Positions 9,754 through 16,894 of a stretch of 42,779 nt of DNA are shown one piece after another. A model generated the notes under the pieces. The model was not told the DNA's origin. It was given only the letters and a program-made list of their open reading frames with translations, and searched no databases. The position numbers and the translations under genes were made by a program. Every line of letters starts with the position of its first letter. The stretch's first letter is position 1. The stretch is from contig JABFRJ010000120.1 in NCBI GenBank assembly GCA_013141255.1, positions 1 through 42,779 of the forward strand. Reading direction: 5' to 3'. Origin of the DNA: Hyphomicrobiaceae bacterium. GTDB lineage: Bacteria > Pseudomonadota > Alphaproteobacteria > Rhizobiales > Hyphomicrobiaceae.

Positions 9754-10794
9754 ATGTCTCATCTTCCATATGTCGCAACGGCAACACTCACAAACGGCAG
9801 CGCCGTCGTTACTGGAACGCTATCGGCGTTCGAGATCAATGTTTTTCCTGGCGACATTGTTCGAGGTCCGGACGAGAAAATCTATGGAGTGCAGTCCGTC
9901 GAAAGCTCAACATCAATGACGCTCGACCGGCCATATCTCGGGGCGACCGTCACTGCGGCCGTCAACGTCTTTCGGCACTCTGAGCGGTGGAGTGCGATCG
10001 CAGACACCAATGCGCGACTTGCCAGGATTGAGGAGTCGATGGCTCGCGGCTACACCATGAAATCCGCATCATCGGTCGCAATTGGCACTGGCATCAAGAC
10101 GTTCACCGGGGTTGAGAGCGGTCTAAACATTCTGAACGGTGTAAGGTTACGCGCGTCTTCACGAGCCAACCCTGCGAACTGGTTGGAGGGGATCTGCACT
10201 TACACCGGGACGACAATCACGATGACCGTCGCCACTAACGATTTTGGTGGGGCCGGGACCTTCACAGATTGGAATATCAACCTCGCCGGTGCCAAGGGGT
10301 CCACCGGGTCTAGCGCAGCTACTCCAAACGTCACGACTCCGGGGAATGTCCCAACTTATTCAAATGCGAATGGTACGGCGCTTGGTGAAGGCTTCGCTGT
10401 TAGCCCGTTTTGCCAAGCAATGCTTTCTAATAATAGTGCGGCAAGCGTTCTTGGAGAACTGGGTCAACGGCTGACGATTGGAACGATTGCTAATGGGGGA
10501 GTTGTTGTACTTGATTTTGGCGCTGCTACTTACGGCATCATACTCTTGATGGCCACGTCAACCGGTTCGGCACGACCTGCGCTCATCCATGTTCGTGCGG
10601 CATCAACGCCGGGCGTCGCGCTGTTGGCTGATGGTGGGGCGGGCGCGGCATGGGGTTTGTTTGCTACTGCACTGACCGGCACAACTGGGACAGACGTTAC
10701 GCTTAATCTTGGCGTTGACGCGACTGGCAAGATCTACATCGAAAATAGACGCGGATACCCCGTCGCTATGACAGGCTACTTCTTCAGGATATGA
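9754..10794 (+). CDS. Tail fibre protein
   Basis: 346 aa. The N-terminal ~75 residues form a beta-rich cap with LDRPYLGATVTAAVNVF. A short helix follows (NARLARIEESMARG), then the shared module IGTGIKTFTGVESG...SYT-like...TITMTVATNDFGGAGTFTDW. A linker typical of fibre shafts comes next (SPFCQAMLSNNSAASVLGELG, resembling the xxLLxxxDAAAARxxLG linkers of many tail fibres), and the C-terminus is beta-rich. It probably contains the receptor-binding end of the fibre set. The stop overlaps the next gene (ATGA), which is typical of a fibre and its assembly partner. Confidence 0.7.
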   Translation: MSHLPYVATATLTNGSAVVTGTLSAFEINVFPGDIVRGPDEKIYGVQSVESSTSMTLDRPYLGATVTAAVNVFRHSERWSAIADTNARLARIEESMARGYTMKSASSVAIGTGIKTFTGVESGLNILNGVRLRASSRANPANWLEGICTYTGTTITMTVATNDFGGAGTFTDWNINLAGAKGSTGSSAATPNVTTPGNVPTYSNANGTALGEGFAVSPFCQAMLSNNSAASVLGELGQRLTIGTIANGGVVVLDFGAATYGIILLMATSTGSARPALIHVRAASTPGVALLADGGAGAAWGLFATALTGTTGTDVTLNLGVDATGKIYIENRRGYPVAMTGYFFRI

Positions 10795-11189
10795 AAATGG
10801 AAACGAAACGAATCGCCGAAAACATCTTCGAAGTTATTGAAAGTGGCGTCGTTGAAATCGTAACCGGAGTATCAACCGCTGAGCAGGCTGTCGCCACCTA
10901 TCATGAAGCCCGACAGCCACCGCCGGTAACAGATGCTGACTACAGGGCAGCGGCGGAGTCCCTTGAGTTGGTTACTGCCCATCAACGCGACTTCGATAAT
11001 CCCTATGATGCGGCGGCGTATATCCAAAGCACAAACGCAACCTATCATGCCGAAGCGCGGGCCTATGTCGATTGGCGCGACCGGCTGTGGGGATACGTTG
11101 AAGCCAAGCTGGCACAAATGAAAACAGACAACGTCGTCGTTAGTGTCGACGAGTTCGCGGCAGGTCTTCCGCAGATTACTTGGCCATAG
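10791..11189 (+). CDS. Small acidic protein, possible tail fibre assembly factor
   Basis: 132 aa with an ATG overlapping the fibre stop by 4 nt; an alternative ATG at 10797 removes only two residues. The sequence is hydrophilic and helical, with a Trp/Tyr-rich block (AEARAYVDWRDRLWGYVEAKLAQ). Small proteins with such W-RD-W blocks often follow tail fibre genes and act as fibre assembly chaperones. Position is the main evidence, so the role is inferred. A rho-independent terminator follows 30 nt after the stop and ends the tail transcript. Confidence 0.6.
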   Translation: MKMETKRIAENIFEVIESGVVEIVTGVSTAEQAVATYHEARQPPPVTDADYRAAAESLELVTAHQRDFDNPYDAAAYIQSTNATYHAEARAYVDWRDRLWGYVEAKLAQMKTDNVVVSVDEFAAGLPQITWP

Positions 11190-11218
11190 CCGCTAAATAC
11201 CACACGGCCACGTGACGG

Positions 11219-11250
11219 GGGCACCAACACATTCGATGTTGGTGCCCTTT
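11219..11250 (+). terminator. Rho-independent terminator after tail genes
   Basis: A perfect 11-bp stem, GGGCACCAACA paired with TGTTGGTGCCC, with a 7-nt loop, followed by TTTGTCGTTTT. It lies between the tail module and the endolysin gene. Confidence 0.85.
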
Positions 11251-11304
11251 GTCGTTTTATACGCTGCCACCAATAAGACTGTTCAACCAAATGGAGACCT
11301 CGTA

Positions 11305-12732
11305 ATGAAGACCATCACGCGCGACGACCTCGCGCGCATGTACCCTCGCGCCCAATCGCAGTGGATCGAAGCGTTCGTCGCTTTGGCGCCGATGTTGATG
11401 GTGCACTACCGATTTAACCGGTTCGATTGGTGCGGAATGTGCGGCCAGATTGACGCCGAATGTGATGGTCTAGCGCTGGCGCGTATGGAGGAAAATATGA
11501 GTATGGACGCCAAGTCTATCTTGCGTTTGTACTCATTTCGTCTCAACGACGCCATGAGGGCCGGACCCGTGTTTGGGAAGCGGTACTCAAGCAAGGAGGC
11601 GCTCGCGCGCGACCTGGCGCACAACAGCAAGAAGCTGGCTGATGTCGTTTACGGTGGCCCGCACGGGCGCGAAGGCACGCCGCCCTGGCAGGGGTCACTA
11701 TACCCAGGCCGCGGCCCGTTGCAGGAAACGCACCTCAATAACTACAAAGCCGCGCGCGATGAAATCAGGAATCAGCCCGGCGGGGAAGATTGCCCGGATC
11801 TCGTCGAGAACCCTGAGGTGCTGGCTGACCGCGCAGAAATGGGCGTTCGGGACATCTTTGCCCAATGGAAGCTCAAGCGCTTGTCGCGCTACGCCCAGGT
11901 GAAGGACTGGTCCACCCTGTCGGACGCCCTCAACACCGGCAACGTGCACGACAGCGTGAAACCGCACGGCTTGCCGCGCCGCCTTCGCGCCACCGCCCGG
12001 GCGCTCGCGATTTGGCCCGATGAATTTGACTTCGAAACGCCAGGAAATCGCCTGTCCGCGATTGCGTTTGACCCAAACCCAGCCAAAACCATCGCCGCTC
12101 GCGAAAAAACGCGGGTAGCAGCGGCAAACGCGGTGCGGTTGGGGGATAGTGGGGCCGAAGTTAAACGCCTCCAGGCGCGCCTCTGTGAGCTTGGTTTTGC
12201 TGTAGGCGCAACAGATGGCGACTTCGGAACACTGACCAAGCGCGCGCTTGTGGCGTTTCAGGCCGAGCATGAGCTTGCGCCGACCGGCGTTGCCGATGCC
12301 GCCACTTGGGAAGTGCTGGCGGCCAGCGCCCCTGCTGACCTCGGCGCCCGCGCTTCAATCACCGCAACAGACCTTGCAGCGGCCGGCTCTGAAACCATCG
12401 CGGTCACACAGCGTGCGAAGTGGTGGTCGAAGTGGACCCAGCGCGCCGGTCTTGGCGGTGTGCTCGACCAATACTTCGACCTTGGCATTGCTGATACCGC
12501 AGTTGCCAAGGCCGAGCAGGTCAAGTCTCTCATGTCGCGCAGCGGCGAACTGACCGCCGGGCTTCCTCCCGTTTGGAAGCTATTGCCCTTTGCACCGTCA
12601 ACCGGGCTGTTGCTGTGTCTCGCGGTCTGTCTGGCCGCCTGGGGCGTCCATTACGTGTTCGACCGTATCGAGTGGTTCCGCGTCCGCGACGCCCGGACTG
12701 GCGTGCATCTTGGCCGGGGAAAACCATCATGA
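11305..12732 (+). CDS. Endolysin: GH19-like domain + peptidoglycan-binding domain + C-terminal membrane helix
   Basis: 475 aa. The start is the ATG at 11305 with GGAG 9 nt upstream; the track start at 11212 runs through the terminator. Residues 1-240 resemble GH19 chitinase/lysozyme-type endolysins (CGQIDAECDGL, KKLADVVYGG, YPGRGPLQETHLNNY). Residues ~278-340 are a PG_binding_1 repeat (VRLGDSGAEVKRLQARLCEL and DGDFGTLTKRALVAFQ). Residues ~432-452 are one strongly hydrophobic helix followed by a basic tail. The enzyme should cleave the glycan strands of the host wall at lysis. A C-terminal membrane anchor is unusual for an endolysin. The stop overlaps the i-spanin start (ATGA). Confidence 0.8.
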   Translation: MKTITRDDLARMYPRAQSQWIEAFVALAPMLMVHYRFNRFDWCGMCGQIDAECDGLALARMEENMSMDAKSILRLYSFRLNDAMRAGPVFGKRYSSKEALARDLAHNSKKLADVVYGGPHGREGTPPWQGSLYPGRGPLQETHLNNYKAARDEIRNQPGGEDCPDLVENPEVLADRAEMGVRDIFAQWKLKRLSRYAQVKDWSTLSDALNTGNVHDSVKPHGLPRRLRATARALAIWPDEFDFETPGNRLSAIAFDPNPAKTIAAREKTRVAAANAVRLGDSGAEVKRLQARLCELGFAVGATDGDFGTLTKRALVAFQAEHELAPTGVADAATWEVLAASAPADLGARASITATDLAAAGSETIAVTQRAKWWSKWTQRAGLGGVLDQYFDLGIADTAVAKAEQVKSLMSRSGELTAGLPPVWKLLPFAPSTGLLLCLAVCLAAWGVHYVFDRIEWFRVRDARTGVHLGRGKPS

Positions 12733-13154
12733 AAGAAACTATCGCAACAGCGGTGACGGAGGCGCGCGACCGGCTCGACGACGCAAAAGCGCACGTCGAG
12801 GGGTTTGCGGAGAGTGCCGTCTATTTGCGGAACGCCGCGCCGACCCTGACCACGGCACTCCTGCTCGTGGTGTTTGCGCTGGGGGGCGGTGCGGGTTGGT
12901 TTATCTCTAAGCCGTTCGTCCGGCATGCCGTCAACACCGAATGGCGCAACCGCATCGCCCAGAAATCGAAGACCGTTCGTACAATCGTTGCGACCGGTGA
13001 CAAGGAAGCCGAGCAGGCCGACGACGACATCATCAAAGCCCTTGGAGATACCGATGAAAAACTCAGCACCGCGATCCACGAGCTCGAAGCGCTGCGCCGC
13101 GCTGTTCCTCTGGATCGTTGTTCCGTGCCTGCTGATTGCGTGCGCATCAAATAA
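12729..13154 (+). CDS. Probable i-spanin (Rz-like inner-membrane protein)
   Basis: 141 aa; the ATG at 12729 overlaps the endolysin stop, and the longer track ORF is a shadow. It has a ~38-residue amphipathic N-terminus, one transmembrane helix (TTALLLVVFALGGGAGWFIS) and then a charged helical region able to form a coiled coil. This is the N-in/C-out layout of an i-spanin, which joins inner and outer membranes at the last step of Gram-negative lysis. The o-spanin gene starts inside it in another frame, the classic nested Rz/Rz1 arrangement. Assignment is by architecture and position, not sequence similarity. Confidence 0.7.
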   Translation: MKETIATAVTEARDRLDDAKAHVEGFAESAVYLRNAAPTLTTALLLVVFALGGGAGWFISKPFVRHAVNTEWRNRIAQKSKTVRTIVATGDKEAEQADDDIIKALGDTDEKLSTAIHELEALRRAVPLDRCSVPADCVRIK

Positions 13155-13398
13155 CGTGGTCGTTCAACCGCTCGCCCCGCGTCCGGTTGCCCAGCAGCTT
13201 ATGGAGGATCCGAAGCTGCTTGAGTGCGCTGAGCCTCAACCGGTGAACGGCCGCGAGGATGTGCGCGCCTGGGTGGCGCATTCGCGCTGTGTGACCGCGC
13301 GAGGGAACGCAATCTATGCACGGCTGACGGGCTTGCAACGCGCTGTCCGCGTCCGGGAAAAGTCTGCCGCGAAAGCAGTCAAGGCGTCGAAGATTTAG
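13054..13398 (+). CDS. Probable o-spanin (Rz1-like outer-membrane lipoprotein)
   Basis: 114 aa starting at ATG 13054 with GGAG about 8 nt upstream, inside the i-spanin gene in a different frame; the two overlap by 101 nt. The N-terminus is a lipoprotein signal (CAALFLWIVVPCLLIAC) with lipobox LLIAC, predicting lipidation at Cys30. The mature part is Pro/Gln-rich (VVVQPLAPRPVAQQ) and contains two more Cys. It would be anchored in the outer membrane and pair with the i-spanin. At 114 aa it is long for an Rz1-type protein, but the nesting and lipobox strongly support the call. Confidence 0.75.
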   Translation: MKNSAPRSTSSKRCAALFLWIVVPCLLIACASNNVVVQPLAPRPVAQQLMEDPKLLECAEPQPVNGREDVRAWVAHSRCVTARGNAIYARLTGLQRAVRVREKSAAKAVKASKI

Positions 13399-13450
13399 TG
13401 CGCGTCAGCGGCTCGCATTGCGCGCGCCTGCCAACCAACGGAGAACCACC

Positions 13451-13870
13451 ATGAATGAAAACACACCTGACACGACAGCGACTCCCACTTGGTACGGCCC
13501 AATTGTAGCCGTCCTGACAGCCTGGCTTCAACCTCTGTTTGACGGCGGTCGTGAAGCTATCGCCGCACTGTCCCCGGCAACGAAGCTTGTTTCGTCTCTG
13601 GCTGTCACCGGTAGCGCTATCACGGCCGTGCTTTGGTTCGGCGTTTTGAACATGACCGCGCCGACTGCGCCGCCGCCGGCATACGCGACCAAGGCGGAAG
13701 TGCGCGATGAAATCACAAGCGCAACCAGCTCCACCGTGACGCAGATCGACGCAATCATCACTGAGCGCGAGGAGGGGCAGAAGGCGGAACTTCGCGCTAC
13801 TATTGCCGAATTGAAAGCGCGCATTGACGCGCTGGAAACGAAGCCCCCCGCCAAACCTAAGAAAAAGTAG
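13451..13870 (+). CDS. Lysis-region membrane protein (holin or accessory candidate)
   Basis: 139 aa with an ATG at 13451 and GGAG 8-9 nt upstream. One transmembrane helix lies at about residues 46-67 (LVSSLAVTGSAITAVLWFGVL). It is followed by a Pro/Ala linker (TAPTAPPPAYATKAEV), a coiled-coil helix (EREEGQKAELRATIAELKARI) and a very basic end (KPPAKPKKK). I do not recognise a family. Location right after the spanins makes a holin, antiholin or wall-spanning accessory role plausible but unproven. Confidence 0.55.
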   Translation: MNENTPDTTATPTWYGPIVAVLTAWLQPLFDGGREAIAALSPATKLVSSLAVTGSAITAVLWFGVLNMTAPTAPPPAYATKAEVRDEITSATSSTVTQIDAIITEREEGQKAELRATIAELKARIDALETKPPAKPKKK

Positions 13871-13885
13871 AAACGGAGACAGCAA

Positions 13886-14318
13886 ATGGCAGTCTTCAAC
13901 GAACGATTGGAGCGCATCAACGATGCACAACGGGGGGAGCGATCCCTGGGCTATTCTCCTCGATTGGCACCGGGATCACAGCGAAGTGTTGCGGGACATG
14001 AGCCGCACCATGGGAGAAGTGGAAGCGCGCCTCAATCACGGCGCGGAAGTGCACCGGGAGACGAAAGAACTGTTCCGGCTGCATCAGGGCGATATCCGGT
14101 CCCTGATCGGCAAGACCGACGCCTTGCACGCGCGGACGGCCGCATTGGAGAAGGCAGCCAAGGTAAAGCCGGTGGAGCGCACGTCCGTCAAGGACTGGAC
14201 GGAATTTCTGAAAGCGTTCTGGCCGTACCTGTTCGCAGTCTCGATGGTGGCAGCCAAGGTGTTTCTTGGCAGTGTCGAGCCTGTGATGCGCTGGGCAGAG
14301 CACTTGACCACAAAGTGA
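13886..14318 (+). CDS. Membrane protein of lysis region, split by a G6 run (apparent +1 frameshift)
   Basis: The well-placed start (ATG 13886 after GGAGAC) opens frame A, MAVFNERLERINDAQR, which downstream becomes Arg/Gly/Ser-rich nonsense. From a GGGGGG run at about 13932-13937, frame B is clearly protein-like: DPWAILLDWHRDHSEVLRDM, helical residues, then a membrane helix FWPYLFAVSMVAAKVFLG. One G fewer would join the two parts into a ~140-residue protein. Alternatives are a start at ATG 13923 in frame B (weak GGAG 10 nt upstream), programmed +1 frameshifting, a real mutation, or a sequencing error. One C-terminal transmembrane helix in the lysis region makes it a holin-like candidate. Confidence 0.55.
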
Positions 14319-14418
14319 CGAAGGCGGCGGCACTGGTCGCCGGCGTCTTCGTCCTTGTGACGTTCTGAACTAATCGCTCCCGTCTGCGTCAGACTTCCAA
14401 GCTGGCGAAGACAACGAA

Positions 14419-14456
14419 GCCCCGGCGCTGCCTTCGGGTGGCGCCGGGGCTTTTTT
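14419..14456 (+). terminator. Strong rho-independent terminator after lysis genes
   Basis: GCCCCGGCGC pairs with GCGCCGGGGC, the inner TGCC pairs with GGTG around a TTCG tetraloop, and six T follow. It ends the rightward late transcript before the leftward block. Confidence 0.93.
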
Positions 14457-14495
14457 GCGTGTGTGGGTGTTGGCTGGAAAGCTTCCTTCCCAATC

Positions 14496-14759
14496 TTAAG
14501 ACGTTGATTTAGTCACGACTACCGGAACTGGCTCGATCAGCGCTTGGCACACTTCGCACGTCACGAATGGGTCGCCCATCCAATCACCGCTTGTGTACGT
14601 TGCGCCGTCACCAGATTCGCTCATCATCACGTCGTTGTCGTGACCGCACGTACGGCACTCGACACTCCACTCAACCGGACGAGGCATGGATTTCTGAGCT
14701 TCGATTGTCATTGCGTCTGCGGTCACGGCCTGCCATCCATGGTTGCGATTGAATTTCAT
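14496..14759 (-). CDS. Small zinc-ribbon-like protein
   Basis: 87 aa from ATG 14759 with a weak AAGG upstream. Two Cys pairs (VECRTCGHDND and FVTCEVCQALI) are placed as in a small zinc ribbon; the C-terminus is Pro/Val-rich. It is the last gene of the leftward accessory block. The function is unknown. The regular Cys spacing and the absence of a competing ORF support a real gene. Confidence 0.6.
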   Translation of the reverse strand: MKFNRNHGWQAVTADAMTIEAQKSMPRPVEWSVECRTCGHDNDVMMSESGDGATYTSGDWMGDPFVTCEVCQALIEPVPVVVTKSTS

Positions 14760-14811
14760 CAAGCCTTACGCAACTTCCGCGTCAGTCTCGTGCAATTTTG
14801 CATCGTTTTTC

Positions 14812-14958
14812 CTATCTCAGCTTCATCAGCTTTAAGCTGCTTTCGTTGGCGTCACCTATTGCCTTCATCCAAATTCGACCTTCTTCATTATCTGGCAGAA
14901 TTTTAATGACGATACCGACCAGCCAATAGACAATGCCCATCCTGAAATCATCTATCAT
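14812..14958 (-). CDS. Small hypothetical protein with one hydrophobic segment
   Basis: 48 aa. Start at ATG 14958 (MIDDFRMGIVYWLVGIV) is supported by AAGGAG about 10 nt upstream; the track start at 15024 is a read-through of the intergenic region. The hydrophobic segment MGIVYWLVGIVIKILP could be one membrane helix, followed by a charged amphipathic tail. No family is recognised. Confidence 0.6.
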   Translation of the reverse strand: MIDDFRMGIVYWLVGIVIKILPDNEEGRIWMKAIGDANESSLKLMKLR

Positions 14959-14981
14959 CGGCCTAGTCTCCTTGGTCTGGC

Positions 14982-15296
14982 TCAGCACATGTTGTTGATC
15001 CCGCCGCCGTTGGCGTGGTCCCATCCGCGTTCTCTAAAATCACGCTCAAGATTGAGCAACGCCACCATTTGCAAATTCGCATCCCAGATCAGGGCAACAA
15101 TTGCGTCAGCAGCGATAGGGCACGTTTTGACCGCTTCATCATACGCCTCTTTCAACCCGACATAGTTCAGCAGGTAGTGCTTGCCCTTGCCGCTTAACAT
15201 CTTTGGCGATTGACCGAGCACATAATCAAACCGCTCGCGGCTCATCTGTTCGCGCGCTGCGATCTGACCATATATCGTGTTGATTGCGTGCTCCAC
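14982..15296 (-). CDS. Hypothetical phage protein
   Basis: 104 aa with a GTG start at 15296, preceded by GGGGAGG 8 nt upstream, which decides the start. It is soluble and helical, with no membrane segment. The sequence (MSRERFDYVLGQSP, YLLNYVGLKEAYDEAVKTC) looks like a compact helical protein without an enzymatic motif. It belongs to the leftward accessory block. Confidence 0.65.
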   Translation of the reverse strand: MEHAINTIYGQIAAREQMSRERFDYVLGQSPKMLSGKGKHYLLNYVGLKEAYDEAVKTCPIAADAIVALIWDANLQMVALLNLERDFRERGWDHANGGGINNMC

Positions 15297-15391
15297 GGCC
15301 TAGCCTCCCCTTATGGACGCAGCGCGATACGCGCGGCGCAAACTTCTCGTACACTCCCGGAGATACATCGCACGCCATAATCCGGTAAAGC

Positions 15392-15760
15392 TCAGTGAGC
15401 GCGGTTGCGTTGCGCCAACACCTCGCCCTTTGCCTTCAACGCAGACCGCATCTTGTCGAGCGCCACGGACGGACAACATGTGAACCCAAGCGTTCGCTTG
15501 TGCCACGCGAACGCTGCCATTTCCCGCGTTGTGATTTCAACGGCTCCGGCGCGCACGGCAGCCGCGCGCTTTGATTTTGTGATGTCATAGTGGTTGCCGC
15601 TCGGAACGCGTTGAAACCAATTGCGGGACACGCCGATCTTGTCGGCCATCGCGTGCATTTCATCTTCTGTGTCAGCCATCATGTGGCACATGATGTATTT
15701 GCGGGTGGGGGCATGGTCTGGGGTGAACGGTGCAGCCATGTTATCGACGTAAACGGTCAC
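15392..15760 (-). CDS. DUF4031 family protein
   Basis: 122 aa. The GTG at 15760 (MTVYVDN) has GGAGG 6-7 nt upstream and overlaps the previous stop (GTGA). The MTVYVDN start followed by a MCHMMADTEDEMHAMADKIG block and WFQRVPSGNHYDIT matches DUF4031 proteins, which occur widely in phages and actinobacteria with no established function. Compact size and conserved Asp, His and Trp suggest a small alpha/beta fold. The longer track ORF upstream is a shadow of the neighbouring gene. Confidence 0.75.
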   Translation of the reverse strand: MTVYVDNMAAPFTPDHAPTRKYIMCHMMADTEDEMHAMADKIGVSRNWFQRVPSGNHYDITKSKRAAAVRAGAVEITTREMAAFAWHKRTLGFTCCPSVALDKMRSALKAKGEVLAQRNRAH

Positions 15761-16092
15761 GTTGCACCTCCGGCCGTCTCGACGACAGTAACGAAGGGCC
15801 GCATCAACAAGCCGCCACGCACAACATGGTCGCGCGTGTTGTGCGCAAGGTTCGGCGGGAGCGGTTCGCAAATTCCGTCGAGTTCGACGGGCGATGGTTT
15901 GAACCACTCGAACGCGGGCTTCGTTTTGGCGAGCAGGGGTTGCGGGCACGCATAGAACAGGCTTCGCGCCGATTGTTTGCAGTGCTCGCACGCGATCATG
16001 AACGGGGTCACCCCTTCGTCTCGATCTTGGGTCACGACCGCGTGCCCGCAAGCGTCGCAGAGGTAGATATTCTTCTGGCGTTGATACGACAT
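15757..16092 (-). CDS. Zinc-ribbon-like hypothetical protein
   Basis: 111 aa, overlapping the next start (GTGA). Two CxxC pairs (YLCDACGHAVVTQD and MIACEHCKQSARS) are about 20 residues apart and probably bind one zinc ion. A Trp/Pro-rich region follows (FEWFKPSPVEL). Similar small proteins (CxxCG...EGVTPFM...CxxC) are common in alphaproteobacterial phages, with unknown function. Tight overlap with the DUF4031 gene suggests co-translation. Confidence 0.7.
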   Translation of the reverse strand: MSYQRQKNIYLCDACGHAVVTQDRDEGVTPFMIACEHCKQSARSLFYACPQPLLAKTKPAFEWFKPSPVELDGICEPLPPNLAHNTRDHVVRGGLLMRPFVTVVETAGGAT

Positions 16093-16129
16093 CGATTGCC
16101 TCTTGTAGGTTGATTGAACGCGAACGCGG

Positions 16130-16894
16130 TTAAGTCGTCAGCAACAACGGTTTACCGGTGCACGGGTCGATCGCCATGCTGATTGCAACGTCATTCCCTG
16201 CCACCTGACCGGCACGGATTGCGAAGTGGTCGAGAACGAGTTTCGGCTTTTTCTTTGTTTCAGCCTTATGCGTTTTGTCCGACATGATCTGCTGCACGAC
16301 CTCGGCGGGTGCGGCACGCGCCGGCGTCATGGTCAACATGCGGGTGTTGATGCGACCGGCCATTCCCATTCCGAACGAACGGGACGCCACGCGGTCGAAC
16401 GCAAGCCCGCCGCCACGAAGTACGACTTGAAACTCCTTGTCGAGGCGAGACGGCATTTCACCGCCGATGGCTTTTTCCCAGATCGTTCGCGCCGCTGCGA
16501 CCCGCCGTGCGCGTTCGCGTTTCCATGATGCGTCAATGACGTTGCGCACCATGTCGAACAGGTAGTGCGCCAGCGTGCGCCCTACGTCATCACCAACGAC
16601 GTAGATGCCGAGCGTTGACGTGAACACACCGCAGCCCGTGATGTGGTTCACGCCCAGACCGGCATAGATACAAGGGTGGCTTTGGTGCGTGTTCAACCCG
16701 ACCCCCTTTATCGGTAACAGGAACCGGTCATAGTTCGCAGCGCCCATCGCGGCCGCGTCGATTTGATATTGTGCCATCAGCTTCGCGGCCAGTTCGGCAG
16801 CGGCGGCAGCTTCGGCTTCAGTCGCACCCGCGTCGACGCGCTTCGATTGCAGGGCCTTGATCTTCGCAATAATGCGTCGGGTGTGTTCGTTCAT
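16130..16894 (-). CDS. DUF2786 domain protein
   Basis: 254 aa with its ATG overlapping the ATPase stop (ATGA). The N-terminal ~45 residues (RRIIAKIKALQSKR...AELAAKLMAQYQID) are a typical DUF2786 helical hairpin. A larger domain with conserved VNHITGCGVF and YVVGDDVGRT stretches follows, then a charged region (KRERARRVAAARTIWEKA). DUF2786 proteins occur in many phages and their activity is not established. Coupling to the HerA-type ATPase suggests a shared process. Confidence 0.75.
   Translation of the reverse strand: MNEHTRRIIAKIKALQSKRVDAGATEAEAAAAAELAAKLMAQYQIDAAAMGAANYDRFLLPIKGVGLNTHQSHPCIYAGLGVNHITGCGVFTSTLGIYVVGDDVGRTLAHYLFDMVRNVIDASWKRERARRVAAARTIWEKAIGGEMPSRLDKEFQVVLRGGGLAFDRVASRSFGMGMAGRINTRMLTMTPARAAPAEVVQQIMSDKTHKAETKKKPKLVLDHFAIRAGQVAGNDVAISMAIDPCTGKPLLLTT

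Noticed and set aside
12573-13154. 193-aa version of the i-spanin
   Set aside because: The first 52 codons are a shadow of the endolysin; the ATG at 12729 overlaps the endolysin stop.
13886-14368. 160-aa frame A ORF of the lysis region as a complete protein
   Set aside because: Only the first ~17 codons look genuine; the rest is Arg/Gly/Ser-rich shadow of the frame B membrane protein.
14419-14456. Use of the UUCG hairpin as a terminator for the leftward block too
   Set aside because: On the minus strand the hairpin is preceded, not followed, by the tract, and the following bases have no T-run.
15300-15506. 68-aa minus-strand ORF in the gap after the DUF4031 gene
   Set aside because: All three frames of the 95-nt gap are open for a while (for example MACDVSPGVYEKF and MYLRECTRSLRRAYR), none has a convincing ribosome binding site, and the track ORF mostly overlaps DUF4031. 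No gene is called.
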